NCBI RefSeq assembly: GCF_004745645.1
Contig: NZ_SRMB01000001.1
Span: forward strand, 1,550,001 to 1,614,000
DNA from: Hymenobacter metallicola
GTDB taxonomy: Bacteria > Bacteroidota > Bacteroidia > Cytophagales > Hymenobacteraceae
Length of the DNA stretch: 64,000 nt
Direction: 5' to 3'
The position numbers and the translations under genes were made by a program. Below the pieces are notes generated by a model that worked only from the letters and a program-made list of their open reading frames with translations, had not been told where the DNA came from and did no database searches. Every line of letters begins with the position of its first letter. The stretch's first letter is position 1. Positions 51,961 to 60,863 of this stretch are shown piece by piece.

Positions 51961-54117
51961 ATGTTAAAATTCGCCCTCAGTTGCGCACTGCTCCTGGGCA
52001 TCCTGGCGCCGGTTATGGGCCAGCAGCCTGCTCCCATCGTCATCGAGACGCAGCACGTGAGCCTGGTGCTGGCCGTGGGCAATAATCAGCGGCTGTACCA
52101 GACGTATTTGGGTACCCGGCTGGCCAATGCCCAGGAGTACCAGCAGCTGCCGCAGCGCAACGAGGCCTACGTGCCGGCGGGTACCGACAACCTGCTGGAG
52201 CCCGCCCTGCGGGTCGTCCACGCCGACGGAAACCCGTCCCTGAGCCTGGCGTTTGTCGAGCAACAATCCGCTAAAATCAGCGCCGACGTTACCGAAACCG
52301 TGGTTCGGCTGCGCGACCCGCAGTACCCCGTGGAAGTGCTGCTGCACGTGGCGGCCTACTACGAGGAAGATGTTCTGAAGACCTGGACGGAAATCCGGCA
52401 CCAGGAAAAAAAGCCCGTGGTGCTAACGGCCTACGCCTCGTCTATGCTGCACCTGAATGCCCGGCAGTACTGGCTCACCCAGTTTGCGGGCGACTGGACC
52501 CGGGAAGCCGGCCAGGAGGAAAGTCAGCTCACCAGCGGCATCAAGGTGATGGATACCAAGCTGGGCACCCGCGCCGCCTGGACCCAAACGCCCGTTTTCT
52601 TTCTGGGTCTCAACCGGCCGGCTACTGAAACCAGCGGCGAGGTACTGGCCGGCACCCTGGCCTGGACGGGCAATTTCCGGTTTGCTTTTGAGGTGAGCTC
52701 CGTCAATACCCTGCGCCTGTCGGCGGGCATCAACCCCTACGCTTCCGAGTACACGCTGCCCGCCAAGCAGACCTTTACCACGCCCGCGTTTATTTACACC
52801 TACAGCACCCAGGGCAAAGGGCAAGCCTCACGGAACCTGCACCGCTGGGCCCGCCGCTACGGCGTGCTCGACGGCACCCAACCCCGCCTGACGCTGCTCA
52901 ACAACTGGGAGGCCACGTACTTCGATTTCGACGAGGCCAAGCTGGACCGCCTCATGGGCGACGCGGCCAAGCTGGGCGTAGACTTATTTCTACTCGACGA
53001 CGGCTGGTTTGGCAATAAGTACCCGCGCAAAGACGATACCCAGGGCCTGGGCGACTGGCAGCCGACCCACAGCAAGCTACCCAACGGCGTGGGTCACCTG
53101 GTGCAAACGGCCGGCAAAGAAGGCATCCAGTTTGGCCTCTGGATAGAGCCCGAAATGGTGAACCCGAAGAGTGAGCTGTATGAAAAGCACCCCGACTGGA
53201 TTCTGAAGCTGCCCAACCGGCCCGAGGACTACAGCCGCCAGCAGCTCGTGCTGGACCTGACCAACCCCCGCGTGCAGGACTTTGTCTTTTCGGTGGTAGA
53301 TGAGCAGCTCCGGCAGAACGTGGCTTATATTAAGTGGGACTGTAACCGCATGATTACCAACGGGTATTCCAAGTACCTGGGCAAAGACCAGTCCCACCTC
53401 TACATCGACTACGTGCTGGGGCTCTACCAAGTATTGGATCGGGTGCGCCAGAAGTACCCCCATGTGCCCATGATGCTTTGTTCGGGCGGCGGGGCCCGGG
53501 CCGACTACGGCGGCCTTCGGTACTTCACCGAGTTCTGGCCTTCCGACAACACCGACGCCGTGGAGCGAATCTATATCCAGTGGGGCTTTTCCAACTTCTT
53601 CCCCGCCAACACACTGGCCAGCCACGTGACCAACTGGAACCGGCAGCACTCCATCAAGTTCCGCACCGATGTGGCCATGATGGGCAAGCTGGGCTACGAC
53701 CTTGAGGTCAGCAAAATGACGCCCCAGGAACTGCTCTACAGCCAGCAGGCCGTGCGGGACTACAAGCGCCTGAGCCCGGTTATCTGGCAGGGCGACCAGT
53801 ACCGCCTCCGCTCCCCGTACGAAGGCAATCAGGCCGCGGTGCTCTACGTAGATGAAGCCAAAGCCAAGGCCGTCCTGTTCGGCTACAACCTGCACACCCG
53901 CAGCAACGAGCAAGTCCTGCCCGTCCGCCTGCAGGGGCTCGACCCGGCCCGGCGTTACCGGGTAACGGAAATAGGTCTGATGCCGGATACCAAATCCGAA
54001 CTGGCCGCCAACGGGCACACGTATTCCGGCGACTACCTGATGCAGGTCGGTATTGCCGTGGGCCGCTATAATGCCCCGGCCCTGACCAGTCATATGCTGG
54101 AGCTGACGGCTGAGTAA
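51961..54117 (+). CDS. GH36 alpha-galactosidase, exported
   Basis: A 718-residue exported retaining alpha-galactosidase. Signal peptide to about residue 20 (ending PVMGQ), an N-terminal beta-supersandwich (25-290), a TIM barrel (about 300-620) and a C-terminal beta domain. LLDDGWFG near 343 is the family landmark, YIKWDCNRMI near 461 carries the nucleophile Asp, and FWPSDNTDAVERI near 528 carries the acid/base Asp. It would remove alpha-galactosyl units, for example from galacto-oligosaccharides. The frame extends to 51895, inside the terminator, so ATG 51961 is preferred. No operator like those nearby is seen. Confidence 0.93.
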   Translation: MLKFALSCALLLGILAPVMGQQPAPIVIETQHVSLVLAVGNNQRLYQTYLGTRLANAQEYQQLPQRNEAYVPAGTDNLLEPALRVVHADGNPSLSLAFVEQQSAKISADVTETVVRLRDPQYPVEVLLHVAAYYEEDVLKTWTEIRHQEKKPVVLTAYASSMLHLNARQYWLTQFAGDWTREAGQEESQLTSGIKVMDTKLGTRAAWTQTPVFFLGLNRPATETSGEVLAGTLAWTGNFRFAFEVSSVNTLRLSAGINPYASEYTLPAKQTFTTPAFIYTYSTQGKGQASRNLHRWARRYGVLDGTQPRLTLLNNWEATYFDFDEAKLDRLMGDAAKLGVDLFLLDDGWFGNKYPRKDDTQGLGDWQPTHSKLPNGVGHLVQTAGKEGIQFGLWIEPEMVNPKSELYEKHPDWILKLPNRPEDYSRQQLVLDLTNPRVQDFVFSVVDEQLRQNVAYIKWDCNRMITNGYSKYLGKDQSHLYIDYVLGLYQVLDRVRQKYPHVPMMLCSGGGARADYGGLRYFTEFWPSDNTDAVERIYIQWGFSNFFPANTLASHVTNWNRQHSIKFRTDVAMMGKLGYDLEVSKMTPQELLYSQQAVRDYKRLSPVIWQGDQYRLRSPYEGNQAAVLYVDEAKAKAVLFGYNLHTRSNEQVLPVRLQGLDPARRYRVTEIGLMPDTKSELAANGHTYSGDYLMQVGIAVGRYNAPALTSHMLELTAE

Positions 54118-54143
54118 AAGCCTGCTACAGGTTGAAAGTTACC

Positions 54144-54182
54144 ACCAAAAAAGCCTGCTCTAGTTGAGCAGGCTTTTTTGGT
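54144..54182. terminator. Bidirectional terminator
   Basis: ACCAAAAAAGCCTGCTC and its exact complement form a 17-bp stem around TAGTT, between the GH36 (+) and lectin (-) genes. Confidence 0.93.
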
Positions 54183-54205
54183 TACCCGTAACATTGTTCC
54201 GTGGT

Positions 54206-55078
54206 TTAGTGCACCACCACCCGGGTTTGCTGCACCATCTCGCCCTGCGTGAGGCGCACCAGGTAGAGGCCCGGGGCCAGGGCGGCCGTGTTCAGCGTCA
54301 ATGGGTTGCCGCCCGCGGCCAGTTCCGCCGCCTGGCTGTGCACCGGCCGGCCCAGCATATCGAGCAGCTGCACCTGGGCGGGCCCGCGGTGCTGGGCTTC
54401 TACCTGCAGGCTCACCTGCTGGCCCTGGGCTACGGGGTTCGGGAAAGCCCTTAGCCACAGCTCCGTCTCCGCCTTGTTTTTGTTCGACAGCACAATGCGC
54501 GACAACACCCAGCGCTGGGCGGGCTCAAAGCCGTTGTCGTCCCATAAGTTGACCGGCGCACCCGGGGCGGGGCTGCCAAAGCCAACTTCCAGCACCTGCG
54601 AAACGCCCTGCGCATTGGCCGAATTCTTAAGCGTGAACTTGTAGCGCCCATTGCTGTTGGGGTCGGTAATAAACCACCGCTGGGCGTCGTCGTTGGCCGC
54701 CAGCAGCACGTTTTGCTCGATGCGGGTGCCGGCTACTTTGCTCAGCCCCACCGGCTGCAGGTACATCACCGTGCCTTTGTGGCGCAGCTTGTAGGAACCG
54801 TCGGCTTGCAGCTCGAAAATAAAGCGCTGGGCATCCAACCCATTGTCGCCCCACTGGCCCACCGTGGCGCCAGCGTCGGGAGAATTCAAGTTGACATCCA
54901 GGCACAAGGGCGTGCCGGCTGGTACCCCGAAAGCCTCGGCCGAATTATCGGCCACGACCCCGTAGTGGGTTATTTTGTAGGTGCCTCCGTTGGTGATGGG
55001 CCCTTGGGCGTGGGCGCCCAGGCTGAGGCCCAGTAAGCCAAGAGCAGTGGCGAATCGGGTGAGTAGTGGTTTTTGCAT
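54206..55078 (-). CDS. Secreted ricin-type lectin (CBM13-like) with T9SS sorting domain
   Basis: A 290-residue secreted protein without a catalytic domain. Signal peptide 1-25 (ending AHAQG), a ricin B-like beta-trefoil (about 30-190; QxW-type motifs appear as AQRFIFELQADGSYKL, AQRWFITD and AQRWVLSRI), then a T9SS type A domain (about 205-290, RAFPNPVAQGQQV to LVRLTQGEMVQQTRVVVH). It probably binds arabinan or galactan at the cell surface. It shares a divergent promoter region, with two operator-like sites, with the GH43 gene. Confidence 0.88.
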   Translation of the reverse strand: MQKPLLTRFATALGLLGLSLGAHAQGPITNGGTYKITHYGVVADNSAEAFGVPAGTPLCLDVNLNSPDAGATVGQWGDNGLDAQRFIFELQADGSYKLRHKGTVMYLQPVGLSKVAGTRIEQNVLLAANDDAQRWFITDPNSNGRYKFTLKNSANAQGVSQVLEVGFGSPAPGAPVNLWDDNGFEPAQRWVLSRIVLSNKNKAETELWLRAFPNPVAQGQQVSLQVEAQHRGPAQVQLLDMLGRPVHSQAAELAAGGNPLTLNTAALAPGLYLVRLTQGEMVQQTRVVVH

Positions 55079-55196
55079 GGGAATTGTTGGGATGAGTGTG
55101 AATGAAGCGTATGATTAGGATCGGCTCTGGAGACGAAGAGCCGGGGGCCGGGGCCCAACAGATTTGTTGAGTAATGATAAAGTAATTTGCAATTAA

Positions 55197-55210
55197 CACA
55201 AACGATTGTG
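55197..55210. promoter_or_regulatory. LacI-type operator in the lectin/GH43 divergent region
   Basis: CACAAACGATTGTG, with flanking A and C, matches the GH51 operator at all but one position. It lies about 120 bases upstream of the lectin start and 170 upstream of the GH43 start. Confidence 0.7.
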
Positions 55211-55352
55211 CTAACTTTATTTCTCGGAACACGCTTAATTGCTTTCAGCTACAGCTCCCTAATGGGCTGTGGGAAGTGGTATACCCGCCTTCGCAGGCAG
55301 TGTTGGCCTCTATAGCTAGGGTAGACTCCGTTGCAATCTGACACTATGAATA

Positions 55353-55366
55353 CACAATCGTTTACG
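55353..55366. promoter_or_regulatory. Degenerate LacI-type operator before the second GH43 gene
   Basis: TACACAATCGTTTACG keeps the full left half-site and part of the right. It lies 12 bases before ATG 55379, which argues against the upstream ATG 55346 as the start. Confidence 0.55.
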
Positions 55367-55378
55367 CATTTGCATCGC

Positions 55379-56362
55379 ATGAAGATCTGTACGCTTGTTC
55401 TGCTGCTGGCCAGCTGGCCGCTGTTGCTCCGGGCCCAGACTGCCCCAGCCCTTATTGCCGCCCACGACCCGGTCATGATGCGGCAGGATGGCACGTATTA
55501 TATGTATTGCACCGGCCCGGGCATTGCAGTGTGGTCGTCGAAGGACCGGCAGACGTGGACCCGGGAGAAGCCCGTGTTTGCTACCGCCCCGGCCTGGGCC
55601 ACGCAGGCGGTTCCGGGCTTCAAAAACCACATCTGGGCCCCCGATATCTCCTACCACAACGGGGTATACTCCTTGTTTTATTCAGTGTCGGCCTTTGGCA
55701 AAAACACCTCCTGCATCGGGCTGGCTACCAATACAACCCTGAATCCCAAGTCGCCGAACTATAAGTGGGTCGACCACGGCCGGGTGGTGCAGTCGGTGCC
55801 GGGGCGCGACATGTGGAATGCCATTGACCCCAATCTGATTCGGGACGAGGCCGGCACGCCCTGGCTGTCGTTCGGCTCGTTCTGGGACGGCATCAAGCTG
55901 GTCAAGCTGCGTGCCGACCTGACGGCCCCGGCCCAGCCCGAACACTGGCGTACCCTGGCCCGGCGCCCCCGCGACCCGAAGCTCAACGATTCGCTGCCCG
56001 GCGACGGCGCCATTGAAGCCCCCTTTATTTTTCGCAAAGGCGCTTACTATTATCTGTTTACCTCGTTTGACTACTGCTGCCGGGGCCCCCAAAGCACCTA
56101 TAAAATCATGGTGGGCCGGGCCAAAACCGTGACGGGCCCCTACCTCGACCAGGCCGGCGTACCCCTCGACCAGGGCGGCGGCACCCTGGTGCTGGCCGGC
56201 GACAAAAACTGGTTTGGCCTGGGCCACAACTCCGTCTACACCTTCGACAACCAGGATTACCTGGTCTTCCACGGCTACGACGCCGCCGACAAGGGCCACT
56301 CCAAGCTGCGCCTGGAAAAGCTCAGCTGGAACCCGGCCGGCTGGCCCGTAGTACAGCCTTAA
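55379..56362 (+). CDS. GH43 arabinan endo-1,5-alpha-L-arabinosidase-like enzyme
   Basis: A 327-residue exported enzyme. Signal peptide 1-20 (ending LLLRAQ). The propeller residues are Asp in AAHDPVMMRQDG near 29 (base), Asp in MWNAIDPNLIRDEAG near 148, and Glu in GAIEAPFIFRKG near 209 (acid). DYCCRGPQSTYKIMVGR near 229 and FGLGHNSVYTFDNQDYLVFH near 280 match the endo-arabinanase branch. It would cut the 1,5-linked arabinan backbone. ATG 55379 is chosen because the operator half-site lies between it and ATG 55346. Confidence 0.9.
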   Translation: MKICTLVLLLASWPLLLRAQTAPALIAAHDPVMMRQDGTYYMYCTGPGIAVWSSKDRQTWTREKPVFATAPAWATQAVPGFKNHIWAPDISYHNGVYSLFYSVSAFGKNTSCIGLATNTTLNPKSPNYKWVDHGRVVQSVPGRDMWNAIDPNLIRDEAGTPWLSFGSFWDGIKLVKLRADLTAPAQPEHWRTLARRPRDPKLNDSLPGDGAIEAPFIFRKGAYYYLFTSFDYCCRGPQSTYKIMVGRAKTVTGPYLDQAGVPLDQGGGTLVLAGDKNWFGLGHNSVYTFDNQDYLVFHGYDAADKGHSKLRLEKLSWNPAGWPVVQP

Positions 56363-56503
56363 GCAGTTAGGAGCAAGTTGCTTAGCGCGGCAACGAAGAG
56401 CCGCCTTTTTCTCAGGCAGCCGGCCCTCCTACTCAGATACTTTCCTGCGCCCTGCGTAGCTTCCTTTTCAAGACGTCTTTCCTTTCACCTTTCCTCCTAT
56501 TCT

Positions 56504-58555
56504 GTGAACACGCCAACCACTGCCCCCGCCGAACTCAGTGTCAACACCATTCGCCTGCTCTCGGTAGACATGGTGCAGGCAGCCAACTCCGGCCACCCCG
56601 GCCTGCCCCTGGGCGCCGCGCCGATGGCCTACGTGCTGTTTTCGCGCTTTCTGCGCTTTAATCCCCAGGACCCCAAGTGGCCCAACCGGGACCGGTTCGT
56701 GCTGTCGGCCGGCCACGGCTCGGCCCTGCTCTACAGCCTGCTTCACCTCTACGGCTACGACGTGTCGCTCGACGATCTGAAGGCGTTTCGCCAGATGCAC
56801 TCTAAGACGCCCGGCCACCCCGAATCGAACCTGACGCCTGGCGTGGAAGTAACCACGGGCCCGCTCGGGCAGGGCTTTGCCAACGGCGTAGGCATGGCCA
56901 TGGCCGAAGCGCACCTGGCTGCCGTTTACAACAAAGAAGGCCACGTACTGCAGGACCACTACACCTACGCCATTGTCAGCGACGGCGACCTGATGGAGGG
57001 CATTGCGGCCGAAGCCGCTTCGCTGGCTGGGCACCTGAAGCTGGGCAAGCTCATCTATCTCTACGACGACAACGACATCAGCCTCGACGGGCCCACCAAC
57101 CTTTCCTACACGGAAGATGCCCTGGCCCGTTTCAAGGCCTACGGCTGGCACACCCAGCGCGTGGCCGACGGCAACGACCTCGACGCCATCGAGGCCGCCA
57201 TTCAAGCTGCCCAACAGGAAACGGAGCGGCCGTCTATTATTTCGGTTAAAACCATCATTGGCTACGGCAGTCCCCAGGAAGGCACCAGCAAGGTGCACGG
57301 CTCGCCCCTAGGCGCCGACAACCTGAAAAAGGCCAAAGAATTTTTCGGCTTTGACCCCGAAGCCACCTTTGTCGTGCCCGAGGAGGTGCGTACCCACCTG
57401 GCGGAAGCCGGGCAGCGCGGCGCGCAGCTTCAGGCCGAATGGCAGCAGCAATTAGAGGCGTACCAGCAGAAGTATCCGGCAGAGGGAGAGCTGTTCCGGA
57501 CTTCCTTCGCGGGAGAGCTCCCCGCGGGCTGGGACGCCTCGCTGCCCGTTTTCACCCCCGCCGACGGGGCCTTGGCCACCCGCCAGGCCTCGGGCAAGGC
57601 GCTCAATGCGCTCAAGCAAACCGTGCCTTTCCTGTTCGGGGGCTCGGCCGACCTGGCTAGTTCCAACGAAATGCCCACCGGCGGGGACGCGAGCTTCCAG
57701 CCCGGCTCGTATGCGCACACCAACATCTGGTTTGGGGTGCGCGAGCACGCCATGGGCGGGGCCATGAACGGCATGGCCCACCACGGCGGGGTGCGCACCT
57801 ACGGCGGCACCTTCCTGACGTTCTCCGACTACATGCGCGGGGCCATCCGCCTCACGGCCCTGGCCGAGTCGGCGGCCACGTTCGTCTTTACCCACGACAG
57901 CATCGGGCTGGGCGAAGACGGCCCTACTCACCAGCCGGTAGAACAGGTAGCGGCCCTGCGCACCATTCCCAACATTGTGGTGCTACGCCCGGCCGATGCC
58001 AACGAAACCGTGGAAGCCTGGCGCGTGGCCCTGACCACGCCCAAGTCGCCGGTGGTACTGATTTTGTCGCGCCAGAAGCTGCCGGTGCTGGATCAGCAGA
58101 AGTACGGCTCGGCCCGGGAGGGCGTGGCCAAGGGCGGCTACATCCTGAGCGAAGCCCAGGGTGGTGAGCCCCAGCTGATCTTGCTGGCCACGGGCTCGGA
58201 AGTTGCGTTGGTGATGCAGGCCCAGGAGGTGTTGCAGCAGCAGGGCGTGCCGACCCGCGTGGTGAGCCTGCCCTCGTGGGAGCTGTTTGAAAAGCAAAGC
58301 AAGGCCTACCAGCAGCAGGTATTGCCGTCGGCGGTGCGCAAGCGCGTGGCCGTGGAGGCGGGCTCCCCCATCGGCTGGCACAAGTACGTCACCGATGAAG
58401 GCGCCATTATTTCCATGAACCGCTTCGGCGAATCGGGCCCGGGCGAGGCCGTGCTGGAGTACTTCGGCTTCTCGGTGGACAACGTGGTGAAGCAGGCCCA
58501 GCGGGTGTTGCTCGGGGAGCCCGAAGAAATTGAGCCCAAGGAAGTGCTGTCGTAG
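56504..58555 (+). CDS. tkt: Transketolase
   Basis: A 683-residue thiamine-diphosphate enzyme of the pentose phosphate pathway that moves two-carbon units between sugar phosphates. [20 protein letters not shown] near 15 is the N-terminal signature, [20 protein letters not shown] near 155 the TPP motif, [20 protein letters not shown] near 246, and [20 protein letters not shown] near 465 the catalytic segment. The start is GTG at 56504 ([12 protein letters not shown]); the open frame to 56378 shows no family resemblance. Placed inside the arabinan locus, it would process xylulose 5-phosphate derived from arabinose. A very strong terminator follows. Confidence 0.94.
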   Translation: MNTPTTAPAELSVNTIRLLSVDMVQAANSGHPGLPLGAAPMAYVLFSRFLRFNPQDPKWPNRDRFVLSAGHGSALLYSLLHLYGYDVSLDDLKAFRQMHSKTPGHPESNLTPGVEVTTGPLGQGFANGVGMAMAEAHLAAVYNKEGHVLQDHYTYAIVSDGDLMEGIAAEAASLAGHLKLGKLIYLYDDNDISLDGPTNLSYTEDALARFKAYGWHTQRVADGNDLDAIEAAIQAAQQETERPSIISVKTIIGYGSPQEGTSKVHGSPLGADNLKKAKEFFGFDPEATFVVPEEVRTHLAEAGQRGAQLQAEWQQQLEAYQQKYPAEGELFRTSFAGELPAGWDASLPVFTPADGALATRQASGKALNALKQTVPFLFGGSADLASSNEMPTGGDASFQPGSYAHTNIWFGVREHAMGGAMNGMAHHGGVRTYGGTFLTFSDYMRGAIRLTALAESAATFVFTHDSIGLGEDGPTHQPVEQVAALRTIPNIVVLRPADANETVEAWRVALTTPKSPVVLILSRQKLPVLDQQKYGSAREGVAKGGYILSEAQGGEPQLILLATGSEVALVMQAQEVLQQQGVPTRVVSLPSWELFEKQSKAYQQQVLPSAVRKRVAVEAGSPIGWHKYVTDEGAIISMNRFGESGPGEAVLEYFGFSVDNVVKQAQRVLLGEPEEIEPKEVLS

Positions 58556-58570
58556 CCGGCAGCTTAATTT

Positions 58571-58622
58571 CGGCCCTAAAAAAGCCCCGCGGTACTGGTA
58601 CCGCGGGGCTTTTTTAGGGCCG
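58571..58622. terminator. 25-bp perfect bidirectional terminator
   Basis: Positions 58571-58595 and 58598-58622 are exact reverse complements around a TG centre, with A6 and T6 runs inside the stem, ending the tkt (+) and GH127 (-) genes alike. Confidence 0.95.
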
Positions 58623-58634
58623 AGTCAGACGGGT

Positions 58635-60683
58635 TTATTTACCGACCGTCACTTCCGGCGCTTTGCGCGAAATCAGGTCGACGTCGGTGAGCTGCTGGGG
58701 AAACCAGACCGTCATTTCGCCCTTGCCGCGGTTGGCCCAGGCGTAGTACGGAATGGCCGTCAGCGTCTGGCGGGTGGTGCTGATGCTAGTGGTGGCCGCA
58801 TCAACCTGCACGGCGGGCACGGTGGCCTGGAGCTGCATGATGCCGTTGAGCACCTGGGGTTGGAAGCTCGTGGTAAAGGTCGTGGCCGCGGGCACAATGA
58901 GGTTACTGGCTTTGCCCTGGTTGTCTTTCCACTCGGCGCAGTACACCACCGGGCCGCGCTGCAACGCCACCTTGCCCAGGTCGTCCTGCACTTTGGGGTG
59001 GGCCACCACCTGACGCACGTCCATGGGCAGCTGTACTTCTACTACGTCGTTTTGGCGCCACTTGCGGCTGAGCACCGCGTAGCCGTTGCGGGTGGTGTAC
59101 TCCGTGGGCTTGCCATTCACCTGAATAGTGATTTTGGGCGTTTCGGAGGAAGCAAAGCGGTACAGGTCGGACGGCACGGCCTCGCCCCGGGCCCAGCCGG
59201 GCAGGCGCACGAGCAGGTTGAAATCAGCTGTAGCCGCTTGGTTTACCGTGAATTTGAGGTTGCCCTGCCAGGGGTAGTTGTGTTGCTGGGTGATGCGCAC
59301 GGGCTTGTTGTTGACCCGCAAGTCGGTGGTGCCGCTGATGAAGAGGTTGGCGTACACGTCGCGGCCGCGCTGGGCATACACGTAGCCCGGCAAGGACGGC
59401 ATAAGGCGGGCCAGGTTGGTGGGGCAGCAGGAGCAGTCGAACCAGCCGGCCCGGGCGGGCTCGGTCTGGGGGAAGCTGGCGCTGTTTTTAATCTGCATGG
59501 CATTGGAGTAGAAAAACGACTTGCCATCCAGACCCACGCCCGAAATCAGGCCGTTGTAGAGCACCTTTTCCATGATGTCGATGTACTTGGCCTCGCCGTG
59601 GAGCTGGAACATGCGCTGGTTCCAGTACACGTTGGCCACCGCGGCGCAGGTTTCGTTGTAGGCCGTGGTGTTGGGCAACTCGTAGTTGGCCCCAAACCGC
59701 TCCCCGCCCGGCACCGCGCCCGTGCCGCCGGTCACGTAGAGCTTCCTGCTGACCATATTTTCCCAGATACTGTCCACGGCGGCGAGCAGCTGCTGGTCGC
59801 CGGTGAGGGCGGCCACGTCAGCCATAGCCGAGTACAGGTATTCGGCCCGCACGGCGTGGCCCTCAGCTTCTTTCTGGGCCACCACGGGCTTGTGGTCCTG
59901 CCAGTAGGAGCCGTTGCGCCATGGGTCCGGGCTCTTGGGGTCGTACTGGTAGTGGCCGCGCTGGTCGAGGAAAAACTTGGCCGTGCTCAGGTACTCGGGC
60001 TTGCCCGTGACGCGGTAAAGCTTTACCAGGCCCATTTCCACGATTTCGTGGCCCGGGGCTACGGCCCGCTTGCCCGGCCCGAAGACCGAGCACACCAAAT
60101 CGGCGTTTTTCAGGGCAATGCCGAGCAGGTTTTTCTTACCGGTGGCCTCGTAATGGGCCACGGCGGCTTCGTAGAGGTGGCCCGAGTTGTAGAGCTCGTG
60201 ACTCAGTTCCCGCTCCTTCACCCAGCGCTCGGGCCCGGCCCAGTTGTGGGGGTGGGCCGGGTCGATGGTGCGGGCCGTGTAGAGGTAGCCGTCGGGTTCC
60301 TGGGCCGCGGCCACTTTCCGGATCAGCTCGTCCATGTACTGGTCCAGCTTTTCGTCGGGATAGAGCTTGAGCGAGTACGCGGCGCCTTCGATGGTTTTGT
60401 AGATGTCGGTGTCATCGAAGGGAAAGATGGTGGCGAACTTGCCCTGCCGGGCGGCGGCCATTTCGAAGTTCTTGACCCGGTTGGTCGCCTCGCAGCGCTG
60501 AAACGAGGCCGGAATCGTCACCTCGGTGTTGGTCTTGAGGCGCGGCAGCCAGAACGAGTCGGCCAGCTTCACCTGGGTAAACGACACGGCCTGAATCGGG
60601 TAGTCGGAGCGTTTAACGGCCTGGGCCCAGGCCGGCGCACTGAGCATACCGGCCAGCAGCAGAGAAGGAACAAGGGTTTTCAT
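58635..60683 (-). CDS. GH127 beta-L-arabinofuranosidase-like enzyme, exported
   Basis: A 682-residue exported enzyme. Signal peptide 1-20 (ending PAWAQ), an (alpha/alpha)6 barrel (about 60-440) and C-terminal beta domains. The unusual zinc/cysteine active site of GH127 is visible: AYNETCAAVANVYW near 345 (Glu and Cys) and WFDCSCCPTNLARL near 420 (Cys-Cys; the second is the nucleophile in the characterised HypBA1). It would hydrolyse beta-L-arabinofuranosides such as those on extensin or arabinogalactan proteins. GH127 also includes other specificities. Confidence 0.92.
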   Translation of the reverse strand: MKTLVPSLLLAGMLSAPAWAQAVKRSDYPIQAVSFTQVKLADSFWLPRLKTNTEVTIPASFQRCEATNRVKNFEMAAARQGKFATIFPFDDTDIYKTIEGAAYSLKLYPDEKLDQYMDELIRKVAAAQEPDGYLYTARTIDPAHPHNWAGPERWVKERELSHELYNSGHLYEAAVAHYEATGKKNLLGIALKNADLVCSVFGPGKRAVAPGHEIVEMGLVKLYRVTGKPEYLSTAKFFLDQRGHYQYDPKSPDPWRNGSYWQDHKPVVAQKEAEGHAVRAEYLYSAMADVAALTGDQQLLAAVDSIWENMVSRKLYVTGGTGAVPGGERFGANYELPNTTAYNETCAAVANVYWNQRMFQLHGEAKYIDIMEKVLYNGLISGVGLDGKSFFYSNAMQIKNSASFPQTEPARAGWFDCSCCPTNLARLMPSLPGYVYAQRGRDVYANLFISGTTDLRVNNKPVRITQQHNYPWQGNLKFTVNQAATADFNLLVRLPGWARGEAVPSDLYRFASSETPKITIQVNGKPTEYTTRNGYAVLSRKWRQNDVVEVQLPMDVRQVVAHPKVQDDLGKVALQRGPVVYCAEWKDNQGKASNLIVPAATTFTTSFQPQVLNGIMQLQATVPAVQVDAATTSISTTRQTLTAIPYYAWANRGKGEMTVWFPQQLTDVDLISRKAPEVTVGK

Positions 60684-60727
60684 GGTAAAGGCAAAAAGGT
60701 AAAAATGATGCTTGGAGCCAGAAGCTG

Positions 60728-60858
60728 GTTCCCCTTCTTATTTTCAAGGAGGGGTTGGGGGTGGTTTTGTCATTGAACATCTACTAGAATCTCGTTCTAA
60801 AAAGTCGTTCTGGCGAAGTCAACTACCCCTAGCCCCTCCTCATCTGAGGAGGGGAACT
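60728..60858. repeat. Imperfect palindrome (CCCCTAGCCCCTCCTC family)
   Basis: The left arm at 60728-60766 (TTCAAGGAGGGGTTGGGGGT core) and the right arm at 60820-60858 (ACCCCTAGCCCCTCCTC core with GAGGAGGGGAAC) are reverse complements with small gaps. Fills the gap between GH127 and GH27. Confidence 0.7.
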
Positions 60859-60863
60859 AGCTG

